A stretch of 64,000 bases of DNA from Chrysomallon squamiferum (GCA_012295275.1 CM022670.1:14783862-14847861); one strand, 5' to 3'. Counted from the stretch's first letter, positions 13,928 to 27,843 are shown. The notes: a model not told the origin generated them from the sequence alone. Numbers and translations are program-made.

Positions 13928-15190
13928 TATTGTTTAGAACAACAAGTAATTTTTCTGAAGGTCAGGGACAATTGCGTATTAGTTTACAAATCAATTTTTC
14001 TTTTTTTTCTCGACATATATTTTTTTACTTACATATGTATTTTCTTAATAATTTCTATTTTCTAAACTATGGTGCATGGGTTGAGATAATGAACCCACTG
14101 TTGCTTTAAAATTTTAATTGTTTCACAAGGTACTAATGACAATACATTTAAATTTTTATCATGCACATTTAGCTTTTAATTGAATAAAATAAAATATATT
14201 TAAAAATTCATGTTTTTTTTTGTTGTTGTTGTTGTTTTTAATCATTTGGGTGTTTTGGGTTGTTTTTTTAATCATTTGGGTATTAAGATTTTTGTCTTAA
14301 TATTTATTCTTTGTTTGATTAGCAACTAGAATTTAGGTGAAAAAAATAAGCTCTGTTTTTCATTTTAGTCATTCATGGGTATTTAAAAAAAAAAATTGTT
14401 TATATTAGTGATTTGTTATTGTTATACCACTCTGCTCACCATTGAAGTTGTATAGTATCATACCTTGCATGTTAAACTGATGCCAATTTTTCAAATGAGG
14501 ACAAAAAGTATGATTGATTACACTGAATATAATGAAAACCATACATAAAATCACAGCAAATTTTATAGTTTTCAAATAAATGATAAATGTAATACATGGG
14601 TACCAAGCAAAAGTCAAAGATATCGTTCACAATCGAAATTACTAAATCAGAAAATTGATATTTTTCACATTTATGTAATTACAGTTCTTGGCCCTTGATC
14701 AGCTGGTGCACAACAGCAATCTAAACTGAGTCAAGAAAGCTTCGCATTACTTAACAATATGGTATATCTTGGCATAGTAGGAATGTTTTCAAAACTGAAT
14801 TATTTTTATTACTGTTGTTGATTATCACACACACACACGCACACACACACACACACAGATATATTTGAAAACAGCAGATAAATAGATGGCCAATAAAGAA
14901 GACTGCAAGTTTTGATATATATGCGTTAGTATGTGTGCAAGTGTGTATGACAATTAGATTAGCTTCATAGTATACAAAATTGTTAATCTAAAAAGGATTA
15001 TCTTTGGAGAATGCCTTTTCAAAAACAAAATACAAACTGATATTTGATAGACAATAATTATAGACAAAACAATGAGAAAATAATAGAGAGAGTTTAATAT
15101 ATATATCTATGTTTTTTTTAAATCATTTTCTTTATTTATTTCGTTTGTTTCTATTTTCGTTCTTTATTTGTTGTTTTATTTAATATAATT
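13511..15190. other. Intergenic AT-rich DNA after LOX A
   Basis: TTA and TTTA runs, a CA run at 14829-14857, no convincing exon or RNA gene. Confidence 0.6.
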
Positions 15191-15391
15191 CTCGTGAAGA
15201 AGTGTTTACGCTGAACCTCACACATTTAACACGCATGGATACAGTACGTTATACAACTATCTAACGTCAACCTGAGTTACTCAGACGGTCCCCTTGATTT
15301 TGATCTACCTGAACCGTGATTTGTTACGAACGAAACCAAGGGAGGGGCTTATTACTATCTGACGCCCGATGTAGTTTTCTTCAGCAATCTG

Positions 15392-15452
15392 ATTGGCTGA
15401 AATAAATAAAAGAATTTGTAGGCTGTCTCGTGCAAATAGGTGTTCCGGAAGT
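15392..15452 (+). promoter_or_regulatory. Promoter-like cluster: inverted CCAAT, TATA-like and ETS motifs
   Basis: ATTGG (inverted CCAAT, in the NF-Y context CCAATCAG on the other strand) at 15392-15396 is followed by AATAAAAG near 15405 and the ETS core CCGGAAGT at 15445-15452. The stretch 15200-15700 is less AT-rich than its surroundings and contains more CpG. It is the best promoter candidate between the A lipoxygenase and RRM1, and probably serves the signal-peptide exon. Confidence 0.4.
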
Positions 15453-15648
15453 AACTGTGAGAGGTCGTGCGTACTGCGATGCGTGTTATGTCAAATGGAT
15501 AGGTATGGCACTGGTGGTAGCTTTCTCAAAGTCTTTGTGTTGAGAAGACAGGGAGTACTTTCTCTCTGCAGCAGATCTCTGTGAAAGTTCGCACCCGAAC
15601 ATGCTGGCCAGGCGGACAAAAGTTCCGCAGGTAAGCTCGACCAACGCA

Positions 15649-15714
15649 ATGAAACTGGGTGCACTGCTGCACATGGCTATTGTTTTGAGTTTGACAACTT
15701 TAGCATCGTCAGAG
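15649..15714 (+). CDS. Orphan signal-peptide exon (tentative)
   Basis: An ATG at 15649 opens MKLGALLHMAIVLSLTTLASSE, a good signal peptide with a short basic start, a hydrophobic core and a small-residue end. An in-frame upstream ATG lies at 15601. The exon may end at 15714 at AG before GCAAGT, the consensus of a GC-AG intron, or slightly later at a GT. A strong GT donor (CAG before GTAAGC) also sits at 15631. No following plus-strand exon of a secreted protein is visible. It lies just downstream of a promoter-like segment. Protein unidentified. Confidence 0.35.
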
Positions 15715-16704
15715 GCAAGTCTTTCACCAAGTGATATTGTACGACATTTATGTCCATTATATTCATTATTAGCATTATTTGTTTTTGTTTTTGTTTTTTG
15801 ACACAGACATTTTTTTATTATTATTTATTTGTCTATAAAAAATATTCTTGTTGATTTGTTAATAACCGAAAGTGTACATAACTGAAAATAAAGTGATGTA
15901 TACTGAGTTTTTAATTTGTTTCTTTCAGAAAAAAAAGAAGCTTATTGACAAAAATTCTTGTTAGTCTGTATATCACAATACAACAAACTTTCTGTTGTTT
16001 CTGATTAACTGACACAGTTGTTCCATATAGTTCTCATATATTGTCATAGTTGTTCTTTTTCTTCTGATTATTATTAATAATCTGATATTAATCTGAGTTT
16101 AATCTGAGTTTCTGAGTATGATTTGCAAATATTATTACCGTCAAATCAAAGAACTGCTACACAAATTCTGCTTGAGTGTCAGAATCTTTCCAGATGGTTG
16201 TTGTTTTCTTCAGGATCAGAAAAGAATACAGAAAGACGTTGTTCAGTATGGTTTTCTTTTTATTTTGTATTTTATAAATATATATATATATTTGTAATAT
16301 GAAGATGACAGTCAGTCGAGTTTTTAACCTTTGACTCTATAAGAATATTTTCAAACAGCTGGTAGTTTTCACTTCAGTTAGCAACCACAGTTTCAGTGTA
16401 TCAGTATTGAATGTAGAAATAAAATATATTTTTGTAGACTTTTTGTTTCTGACAACCAATGACAGAGACAATATAAACTGCATAAAGGATATTTTCCACT
16501 TTTATAGAATCACCAGTTCAAACATATAATAATAATAATAATAATAAAATTTTTATTAGTAGTAGTAATAATAATGGTAATAATGACCATGATGGCAGTG
16601 ATAATAATAAACAGCATAACAATAACAATAATGATGATGATGATGATAAATTAATAAAGAAATAAAAAGAAATAAAACTAAATCATTGGAAAACTGCCAT
16701 ACCC

Positions 16705-17872
16705 TTAATCTTTCAGCGCTGCTTGTGTTTACATTATATTTGCAAAATTACGTGTGATCTTCCAACTAACCTCATCAGCTTATTTTGCTGCCATTTTTTA
16801 TTAGCAAATATTTACTATTTAAAAATCGTTCTAAAACATTTCCTTGCAAATATACAAAATTAAATAATAGTGTTGGTACCAAAACGAAATGAAAAATATT
16901 CACTACAAACAAAACAGTCATAAATTTTCAACAATAAATATTTTACCAGCTGTGAGAACCAGTGAATATACAATCATTTTTTAATAAACAAAACTTATAC
17001 TGAATGGTGTACACGTTTATAATAAAAGGGTGTAATTATATGATTGTTGTTGTTGTTACTGGGACTGTTTAGTTTTTTTGTTTATTGTTATTAATATTAT
17101 TAATATTATTATTACTATTATTATTATTATTATTTATACAGTTTTAAATTTTACCATTATTTTTACAAACAATTACAGTAACTAAGATTTTCTTCTCACC
17201 TAATTACACATAATCCTCTCATACTGAGTAGAATACTGATGCGGTTAAGTATGGATTTACAGATTTTGTTTTTCATACAGTGGATTACTGCTAGAAAATC
17301 ATTATTGGAAATCTTTTTTGAAACACAAGACAGCTTTGGCAAGCTGAAAAATAAATATGGATTTAGTCTTTTTACCTGATAATGTGTTATTATTAATAAT
17401 AAAAATACTACGGATTTGTGAAAATATTGTTACAAATATTACTCAATTCTTGTATAATTTAATTTTGCCTTATATTTCTTTAACAGTCTTATTTAATTTT
17501 GCCTTATATTTCTTTTATTGTATTATGTTACTCATTCTTATTTATTTAATACATAAGAAGTATTAAACATATAACAATTTTATCACTGTGTGACACTATA
17601 TCTATACTGATTACCAAAATTCTAAATGTTTCCTTGCAAAAACTGGATACATCCATTCAAAATTTTATTAGTGTTAATTGCAGAAAGTGGATTTACTCCA
17701 TACCGTTAAAAAAAAACTTTTTGTTGTACTGCAAGAAACAGAAACACTGCCCAAGACTCCCAAACTTCATATCACCCCTCTGAGTGCTGCCATCTGTGGG
17801 GCAGCAGTGCAACTATGAGTCTTGTTCACTTTCTGGGAGCTGTTTGTGATCATTCAGCAGTGAAAGGGTTAA
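16705..17872. mobile_element. Possible TTAA-bounded non-autonomous element (piggyBac-like)
   Basis: The left end is TTAA then TCTTTCAGCGCTGCT. The right end, read in reverse, is TTAA then CCCTTTCACTGCTGA. They are similar but imperfect inverted ends, flanked by TTAA as in piggyBac-type elements. No transposase frame lies inside. Tentative. Confidence 0.25.
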
Positions 17873-18146
17873 AGTTGTCTATTTTACACTGTTCTGAGGT
17901 AAAGGTGTCTAACATTATATAAAATTGTATAAAAGTATTTAATATGCAAGCTTTGACTGCAATGTTTTCTTCTGTAGCGTTCTTTTGCCACTATTTATGA
18001 CTGAAACAAAAACAGTAACAGTAAAAATGTTAAATAATAAATTAATAAGACCTTCAGATGTAAGGAAAGAACTGGCATTTTAAATTCTACGAATTTGTCG
18101 AGAAAAATTAGAGAACGGTTGTGAAAATAAAAGGGAGGTTACTCAC

Positions 18147-20039
18147 TTGGTACACATTTTGGAAGTGCAGTGCTACTCCACTGTTGGTTGGCTTTGCATC
18201 TTGTAACCCTGCGACCAATCATCCTGAAGCCACGATTACAGACATAGGCACAACGTTTCTGCAATACAGCTCGTCCAGCATATCTGATACATTTATCAGT
18301 TATACCTTTACAGCTGCGTCCATCACTGGACAGAATGTAGCCTTGCTTTCTACACTGACATTTGAAAGTGCCATAGCTATTGATACAGTGATCCTCACAC
18401 GGCTTGTTTCTGTAACATTCATTTATGTCTGAAAAACAAAACACAGAAGTGAAACAGTTTCAGAAATATTTTAGGAAGTGGCTAATATTTTTACAGTCAT
18501 TAGAAACAACATGAACAATATGTTAATTTTTAAATAAAACCCCTGCATGATTTCAGCCATTTAATAAGTTGGCATGCCAGCTATTTATCCACATGATTAT
18601 TTTCATATAATATATTACATCATAAACAAATTTCAGCAGTATTTTGTATTAAAATAATTAAATTACAGACATAAAAGAAAATGGTATACAAATCATATAC
18701 TTGCGAGGGAGGCTTTGTGGTAGTACAACAACTCAAAGTCAAAATTCATTTTAAATAAATAATTTTGTTGTTAATGAAATAATTTAGAATGTAAACTAAT
18801 GAAAAAACATACCAACACACATAGATTTGTTTAGATGGTAAACTTCAAAACCAGCTACAGTACAGAAACAATGAAAAGAGCCAATAGTGTTTTTACAACC
18901 TTGTTCACAACCGCCATTGTTTACCTTGCATTCATCATAATCTGAAATAAATAAAATAAAATAAACACGTTACTAAAAACTGAACTCTTTCTACTTTCCT
19001 CTGATCATTATCATTGCTTCACTATTTACTTCTCTTTATATTAACAATGGGATTGGTGAACAAGAATAGTAGCCTACATAAAAATCTTGCAATATTTTTA
19101 TTAACAATGAGTCTGGTCACAAGGCCTAGCCAATACGAAAAAACTTCCAAGGTTATTGTGTTTAGTCTATCAGGAATATTTTTAAATTGAAGAATCTAAC
19201 TTTCATATGTGTCATTGGTTCTGTGTTGCAATGATAAAATTGAATGATTCAGATATTCAGTGAAACATCTCCAGATTACTGACATTTTTCTATTCTGAAC
19301 GTATTACAGTTTAGTTCGGGTATGGTTTTCAGATGTTTAACTGTATATTCACATTGTTGCAAGTTGCTGTTATATAAACATCATTTACAAGTATTTTTTT
19401 CCTCTTTAATATACCAAATATTTAAAAATCTTTATTATGGTTTCTTCATTTGTAACTTATTATCATCTTTATACTTTAATAAACTTATATTTATGACACC
19501 TATCAGATATTTTGAATAAACACGCATATAAATATTACCCGTTTAATTAAATATCTATAAATAGAAGTTTCAGACTCACCTGTGCAAGTTTTGCCGTCTG
19601 CCATTAACTTAAAACCAACGTCACAAATACAATAAGCACTTCCTCTCGTGTTGATACATTTGTAGGAACATCCATGATCTCCATTACATTCATCTACATC
19701 TAACAAAACAAACTTTCTATTAGTCAAATTAAGTAAGAGATGCACAGATGATACCATTATTTCATATGAAGCAGGAGGCAGAGGTTTTACACAGAGAATA
19801 AAAATGTTAACTAACCCTCTTGTGTTTTAAGATATTAAAGTGACGAACAAAACAATATAATAATAATAATAATATAGACATATTGTTACAAATCTATTGG
19901 TAACACATTTAGGCAAAACAGTCCAAGATGTATAACTTAATTTACTATCTCAGTCATAAGTAGATAAAGCTACATTAATATTTAGATGTTTGCTTTACAC
20001 AGAGACATACAGACACACACATATATATATATGCATATA

Positions 20040-20090
<51 letters not shown>

Positions 20091-20230
20091 TAACATTATC
20101 TTACCAATACAAGAATGTCTATTTGATGCTAATACAAAACCCTTTTCATCGCAACTACAAACATATGATTCATCAGTGTTGCTACAGGTTTGATCACAAT
20201 GATCTCTGTTATCCAAACACTCATCCACGT
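18147..20230 (-). CDS. EGF-repeat and CCP (sushi) secreted or cell-surface protein, partial
   Basis: There are four minus-strand exons, all in symmetric phase 1, as is typical of shuffled extracellular modules. In gene order: 20230-20105 (calcium-binding EGF, DVDEC, with the hydroxylation-type pattern C-x-N-x4-Y-x-C), 19699-19580 (EGF, VDEC, with Ala at the usual aromatic position), 18941-18813 (EGF, YDEC), and 18428-18147 (EGF, INEC, followed by a CCP/sushi module, [10 protein letters not shown] to [11 protein letters not shown]). Cysteine spacing is intact and no stops occur. Neither a start with signal peptide nor a 3' end is visible, so the gene is partial. It faces RRM1 head to head, and its 5' exons would have to lie where RRM1 sits. 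It could be part of a fibulin-, SCUBE- or SVEP-like protein; the family cannot be fixed from four exons. Confidence 0.85.
20037..20089 (+). repeat. (GT)n microsatellite in the EGF gene
   Basis: GT run in the intron just after the donor of the first visible EGF exon. Confidence 0.95.
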
Positions 20231-20650
20231 CTGTTAAAACAAGAAATATCATTCAATAAGTACTAGTAAATGATTCAAACTTTCACATATTTAAATTAAT
20301 ACTGGCCACAGGCAATAAACACTGTGATTAAGCCATAACTTATTTTTTATTATTTTTATTATAATTATGATAATTATATAATTTGATATCCATTAAGCGC
20401 TGTCTAAACTAAATAAATATTCATCTTTCATTGTAATTTTAAACACATATATGAATGTAATGTTTTGTTTGTAAATTTGCAACTGAAAAAATTATATATG
20501 GTAAAAATTAATATAAATTTTCTACAGTTGTTTGAACATTTATATAACAGTTTCCCAAAATGACAAATATTTGCCCCAATAACTTATTTACTATTTTCCA
20601 GGAGAACATCAAACTTTTCTAACATTCTAGTCAATCAGTAATTGCTATAG

Positions 20651-23600
20651 ACCTTACGAGACATACGAAGGATCGCCTGTTAGCAAAGGGGTTTGTGTTT
20701 CTGTTTATTACTTTAGTATTCTCTTGACAAGATCTTTCAAATCATTTTTTTTTATTATTGTTGATGTTGTTCTTATTATCATTATTACATTGTTGTTATT
20801 ATTTATTACTATTATTATTACTATTCTGATCAATGTTTAATAATTAATCATTTGATTTCCATAGCCGGTTAGAATTTTTACACACATTTTGGAATATTTT
20901 AAATAATAATACTAATAATATTTCTAAAAATTCATAATTCTCGGAAAGCAGATTTATCTTTCAGAATTATAATCACTTATTTGAAAAATATTCAGTTTCT
21001 TAGGTTACTGGAGTTATGAAATGAGTTTTTAAATTTCTTTCTCCAGATTATTTTTCAAGTGATTTGGTAGAATGACTATTTCATTATTTGCAATGAGAGA
21101 GAATGTTTGTATTTACAGATTTTGCAGTTTGACATGTGGAATGTAAAACCTGTAACACAGCTGGATTGGGCAGGGTTGAAGTCACGCATTGCCAAGTGAG
21201 TCACTGCAGATATAAATAAATACAAATATAGAGAGAGACATACACACATACAAACAAACAGACCTTAAATATCTCACAAGAAACAGAAATAGTATGGAGT
21301 TAACATTTTGACTCAAGTACAACTACTGTCATTGAATTTTGGAAAGGATGTCTCATGTTAAGATTTCAAGTACAATGTCTGAGAGCAAATATTTTCTTTT
21401 GTTTCTACATTTATTCAAATAAAACATCACAGCTGTGGTTGTTCTATTTGGTAAACAAAACATCTTAAACAGTTGATGTCATACAGTCTCTGAGTTTATG
21501 AATTGGTCACTGTTAAAATGATGAACCAAGTCCAAACTATTTTCCCAAAAATTCAGAATGAAATGTTTGTCTGAAACTCACAGTTTAAAACATTTTCTAA
21601 ACTGATGCTAAATCATAACCACGAAACATCTTTAAAAAAAGAAAGAAAAGTCTGCGTGTTGAAATTTATCATTTAAAATTGGTTTCCTTTGTTTCAAAAG
21701 CATAACAATTACAACCTTCCCAAAATTCTGTTACGTACTACTGAGTCTAAATATTAAATTCTTTTTTAATTCAGTTGGAAAGAAAATTTAATTTAATTTT
21801 TGTAATAATGTAATCCCGTGTCTATTATTAAAAGAATGTAATATTTTTCTAGACATGGTGTCCGTATCAGTCTTCTTGTGGCTCCAATGCCAACAGCATC
21901 CACTGCTCAGATCCTCGGCAACAACGAGTCCATTGAAGCCTACACTAGCAACGTCTACACCCGCAGAGTTCTCTCTGGTGAATTCCAGGTAAAGACATGT
22001 TTCAGTTTGTTTCCATAGTGTCGTATTAATTTCTTAAATACTGAAATACCATAATAATTATTTTCGTTTTAATATATTCTTTCTCTTCATTTTCTTTTTT
22101 CTTTGTTTAATTTTCTTTGCACATATATATATAGTTACACACATACATATATATTACATCATATAAGATGTTTCTTCATATAATTGTTTTTATGACAAAT
22201 AACAAAAACTAGTTCAAATTATTAATACATGTTAGATAGAAACTTAACAGTAACTTACCACTAGTCTTGTTAATGATTATTATATCTTGTCATTGTGGAT
22301 TATTTAAAAAAAAAAGAAAAAAGAAGAACTTTTAAAACTTTTGGTTTTACTTTTAAGATGGGCCATTATGGCTGCACAGTAAACTCTTTTAACTTCCTTT
22401 TAAAACTGATTATTAGTGAGAAAGATTTTTGTTGCTGATTCAGGTTGTAAATCACCATCTGTTGAAGGATCTGACTGAGAGAGGATTGTGGAATGATGAG
22501 ATGAAGAACACCTTGATTGCACATGGAGGATCTGTCCAGGTGAGTGGAAACGTATTTAATCTGCTATCTTTACAGACAGGAATCTTATTCAAATGTGTAA
22601 AATATATAACAGATGATTAAAGTTCTAGATCTGTGGAAAGTATTTGAGATGTTCTGTGTATGAAATAAAAGTATGTCAAATTAAAAGAACTTAGTAAATA
22701 AATTTGAAGGTATAAACATATCAAGATTACGACAAACATATTTTATCAAGATTATTTTCTTTTTGTATCTGTCAGCATTCTGTAAAAAAATATGTATTAT
22801 TATTTTTTTAATTTAAATCTGTCTTAACTAATTAGGTATTGTATTTCTAATGCAAATAGAATTGTTAAATAATTTTAAACAAAACAAAATTAAATTGTTT
22901 TTTGTTTTTTAAATAAATATTACATACTAAGTTATTATTTATAACACAAGTACCAGAATATTTATCATTTAATAATTTTACCAAATTAGTTATTACTTTG
23001 GTGATAAATTCTGCAAAATGTGTTTATAGTTTAATTATCTGAATTTTTCTTACAGAATATAGACAGTATTCCTGAGGATTTGAAGATGCTGTATAAAACA
23101 GTGTGGGAGTTGTCACAGAAGACAATTATAAAAATGGCTGCTGATCGGGGAGCATACATTGATCAGAGTCAGTCACTAAATATTCACATCGCAGAACCAA
23201 ACTATGGAAAACTTACCAGCATGCATTTCTACTCCTGGAAGATGGTAAGCTGTTTTCATGTTAAGAGTAGTCTGAAAAATGAGAAAAATATCAAATTTGA
23301 GCCAGTAAATTTTGTTTGTGGGATTGTTTAAATAAAACTGTCTATAAATGAAATCTTGTATTTTAAAATTATTAATTTTTGTTATTTAGGGTTTTTTTTG
23401 CTCAAAATCAGTGAAATGTTCCTTAGACTGTACACAGATTCAGTTCAAAACACAAAAGAGGAGGATGTCCAAAACTTTAGTTTCTGGATTATCTCCCTTG
23501 TGCACGTACGCGCTGCAGTGGTTAGGGGCAGTGAATCCCCTCTAAACAGTGCAGGACACTTTCCACTGAACAGTTCATATCATTGTTATTTACAGATTTT

Positions 23601-24009
23601 TTTTGTTCTTTCTCAGTTTTGTTTTTTAAAGAAAAAGAAAAAGTTAATAATGTTTTGTCAGGATCCAAATAAATACTGTAAACAATATGTTGGAGCTTTG
23701 AAAAGTTTAAAAGTCCAAATGTAAAAAAAAAAAAATCACATCACAGAATGGCTGTCTAATTAACAGTTTTATTGGTGCCTGTAACCTAATCAAAGTTTTT
23801 AACACAAAATGATTTAATTGAACCATTTTACTGTTACGCAGGGTCTGAAAACTGGAATGTACTACTTGAGAACAAAGCCTGCTGCTGCTGCAATTCAGTT
23901 CACCGTTGACAAGAAAAAAGTGAAAGAATCAAACAAAACTGATGAAAACTTGGCTGCCATGATGTGTTCCCTGCAGAATCGAGATGAATGTTTGATGTGC
24001 AGTTCTTAA
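20651..24009 (+). CDS. RRM1: Ribonucleoside-diphosphate reductase large subunit, C-terminal exons only
   Basis: Six exons: 20651-20690 ([13 protein letters not shown]), 21119-21195 ([11 protein letters not shown]), 21853-21988, 22444-22539, 23056-23244, 23842-24009. They join in frame and encode about 235 residues, roughly the last 30% of the 792-residue human protein. Recognisable parts are the substrate-binding loop [49 protein letters not shown], the radical-transfer tyrosine pair in GMYYLRT, and the C-terminal redox cysteines CLMCSS (human CLMCGS). The enzyme reduces ribonucleoside diphosphates to deoxy forms in the cytosol. The N-terminal ATP-cone, the allosteric site and the catalytic radical cysteine region are not in the window. 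An AATAAA occurs near 24194. The reading frame is intact, so this is either the end of a gene with a very long intron, a truncated duplicate, or an assembly chimera. Confidence 0.95.
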
Positions 24010-24210
24010 AGTGCAATTATTTTTCTCTTAAAATCTTTGAGTCATACTCGATCTTCACCTTCTTATTCTTTGTTTTAATTTATTTATTTTATATTCTTTT
24101 TTCTTTCCATTTTTCTTTACATTTCAGTAAATTTTCTTTTAAAAAGTTTTATATTTCTTTTACTCGACTACCATGCTTCTGTTATAAAGCCTAAATAAAT
24201 AAAATAGTCA
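24010..24210 (+). other. RRM1 3' UTR with AATAAA signals
   Basis: T-rich sequence following the stop, with AATAAA near 24194 and again immediately after as overlapping AAATAAATAAAA. Probable polyadenylation region. Confidence 0.5.
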
Positions 24211-25623
24211 TTTGTTTACAATATAACAAATACAACCAAATAAACAACAAAACAAAAAACTTAATTATTATGGTAATTGAGAAAAATTGCTAGAGACCGT
24301 TAGGTTGGTTTTAAAAAAAATGCAATTAGAAATTATGAATTACAGTGCTATGATGGATGAATGAGAATGTCAGAAAGTGAGTCATCTCAATAGTTAAGTT
24401 GTTGACATTTTGTTTTGTTCACATTTACATATTACTGAGGAAAACAGCTGTAATTTACACGTCTGCTAATGTCAAAAGTGTAACCACGTATTTCATCTGA
24501 CTTTGTCACAGACTGATATGTTTGTAGACATTTTCTTCTGTAGCAAAATGCTTGATTGCAAAGAAATTTTATATTTTAGTATTTAAATTCTGTAGCAGGA
24601 TGCTTCATTGCAGATGAAATATTTAATATTTGAATTCTGTATCAAAACGCTTGGTTGCAAATTCAACATTACATACTTTTTTAAATGTCTATAGGTTTTT
24701 GTGTTCTTACAGTAGCTATTTTTTATTTTATTTTCTGTATAGTCTAGACACATTAATCAGATTAAGTAATTAAACATTTACATAAACTCAGTGAACCTTG
24801 TTATTTATTTATTGCTTTTTATTTTTAATGACAGCCGTGTTTTCTAACATTTTAAATAATTTAAAGTTAATACTTTTTCTGAAGTGAAATAAAAAGAATG
24901 GAGGATTAAAAAAATGGTCTTTGTATATTAGTGGTAGTTTTATTTAGCTATGTAGTAACAACTGATCTGGTAATGTTATTTTCTTATGCCTGTTCTGTAA
25001 CTGACGAGCTTAAATGTTTATATCAATGTTTATCTACAATAATAAGTCTACGTTTTTATTATTATTATCATCGTATTATGATATTATGATTGTTATTAAT
25101 GCTATTATCATTATTATTATTTTAAAAATGCTTATTTTTCTTCATAATGTTCAGCTCTATTGTATTTCATTAAATAACAATGCCTTTTGTCTTGTTAAAA
25201 AAATGATCTGTTCAGTCATTATTCATTTCTCTTAATTTTAATTAATTTTAAAATAAAAATTTGCATATATTTTTTAATGTAACTGATAAGCCAGTTCATC
25301 ACTGTGTTTTAAAGTGGCAAGAATGAATTTATATTTATATTTTGCGGTGAATCTTTTGACAGAATATTTCAGTTACAATTTACGATGTAGCACAAAATAA
25401 GAGCTGTTACCTAACTGCAAGATATTACGAATTGAAAAAGAAGGTTTTCGTGCCGATTTAATTGCGTAAACTCTATCACGTCTAATACCTTGTACAGTTA
25501 AATCAGTATTACAAACGATAAATAAAATTATAAATTACGAGAAAATAATTATTTTCAAATCAGAATTGTTTGAATTTCCAGTTCTTGTCTTTGTCATCTT
25601 TTTCGATTTTTCTTTTCTTATTT

Positions 25624-25666
<43 letters not shown>

Positions 25667-26621
25667 TTTTTTTTTTTTTTTTTTTTTTAAACAACAGTCA
25701 TGTTTTCTAACATTTTATTGCGATCATAAAAAAAAAAAAAACGTAGGTGTTAGTAGTTAATATCTTTCTGTCGTGAAGTACACGCCTTTTATTCCTAAAC
25801 ATCAACATAATGAAATAAATATTAACATACGTTTTAGTCCTTTTCTTTAATAAATACAGGATTTAAAAAAAACAAAGGGTTTGCGATGTGTGGTCTTTTA
25901 TAAATATCACTCTAAAATTCTGTAAAATCCCTATCTTTAGTATTTTCAAAACAAAATTTAATGAATAAATTTCACGTAATCCAGTATTGTCGTTTTAAAA
26001 GAGAAAAGAGGTGCTGATGTACTCAGGTAACAACACTCCTTACTATAGGTAACAGTATGTAAAAGATGTGTTACCAATAATTATTATTATTTTTTTATTT
26101 ATTTATCTGCGCTTTGAAATTGAGCATAACACGCACGTTCAGGTATTATTAATCTATTATTATATATCGATACACATACACATAGCACGCACGTACGCAC
26201 ACAAAATTATTCAGACTGGAACATTTCTGAAATAGAGTAACACTGGTACTTGTAAAAATTGAACGATATGTATGTTACTTAAAAGAAAAAGAAATTTTAA
26301 AAAAGTATCCACCTGAAACGAATATCCTCCATAAAACTACCTTTTAAAAGTTAAAAAAAAATAATGAAAAACAGCTGTGTCAACGTTGATCATGCTAATT
26401 AATTCTATTTATTTATTTTATTTTGTTGTTGTTGGGATGAAACTTAAACTTTCATGTACCAGTGTATAATTTTGAACACAAAGTGGGTGTTTTTCTGTTG
26501 GGGTGTCGTTAAACATTCATCCATTCATTAACACAGTAGATGTGAGATTGGAAACAATGTCATGATAAATAAATAAATAAATAAATTCTGAAAATTTAAA
26601 AAAAAAAAAAAGCTGATAAAT

Positions 26622-26659
<38 letters not shown>

Positions 26660-27185
26660 TTTCTAATTGTGTATGATTTCTGTATTTTCCTTGTATATTT
26701 ATATCATATTTCATTTTTTTTTTTTTTTTAATTATTATTTATTCATGATTATTATATTCATTATTTTTTTGTTTTAAACAATTTTTTTAATATTAATTAA
26801 TTAATTTTTTATACTTACGTATTTATTAATATTATTAATTTAATTAATATTTTTTTATGTTATTTTTACAATTACAATAACAATAACAATAACAATAACA
26901 ACAACAACAACAGCAGCAACAATAATACTCACATTAATAACAACAACCATAATAAATGATGATAATAATAATAATAGTAGTAGTACTATATTGACACAGT
27001 ATTTTCATCCCACTTGTTTCCCCATAGACTAATTACGTTTTTTGACGAGACCAATTTCTTTATTTCTTTTTTTTTTTTAACTTCATTGAATGAAATGTTG
27101 CCTGTCCTGCATATTTTTAAAATTATTATTCAGAACTCATTAAAACACGGTCATGAATTCACAACAATGAAAGATAAATAGAGTC

Positions 27186-27219
<34 letters not shown>

Positions 27220-27487
27220 GGATATTTTGCTATATTATAACACTCTTTGGCTCACACGAAACGGTCTTGAAAGTATATGCAAAATATATTAAGATTATTT
27301 ATGTCGTGAATATATTTTAACTGATCTGGTAGCATGATTTCTTATGCCTGTTTCTTCTGTAATTGGTAAGCTGAAATATTTATATGAACTTATAGCTTCA
27401 ATCATAATCGTCTTTAAATTATTAATATTAATATTATTACTATTATTATTATTATCATCATCATTGTGTTTATGATTATGATTATGC

Positions 27488-27543
<56 letters not shown>
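27488..27543 (+). repeat. (TTA)n microsatellite
   Basis: Pure TTA run in the duplicated block upstream of LOX B. Confidence 0.95.
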
Positions 27544-27843
27544 TCCCAAATTTTATGGGTGGTTTTTTTTTTTCTTTTCTTTTTCTTTTTTCTCGTAATA
27601 ACTGTTTGTTCAGCACTATTACTTTAATTTTTAATTAAGTAAGCATGCCCCTGATATTGTTAAATATATATATATATTATATAATAAATATATTTATTAT
27701 TCATTTCTCTCTTTATTTTAATTAATTTTACAATAAAAATTTGCATATATTATTTGATATAACTGACAGCCAATTTATCATTGAGTTTGGATGTTGCAAA
27801 ATGACGAAACTTTTAATAATGGTTTAAGTTAAATCAGTCTGTT

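Noticed and set aside
15486-15674. Minus-strand frame opposite the signal-peptide exon
   Set aside because: No conserved motif; lies across the promoter-like region and is probably a shadow of less AT-rich sequence.
23515-23570. Structured RNA in RRM1 intron (AGGGG...CCCCT hairpin)
   Set aside because: Stem is only five base pairs; not distinguishable from chance.
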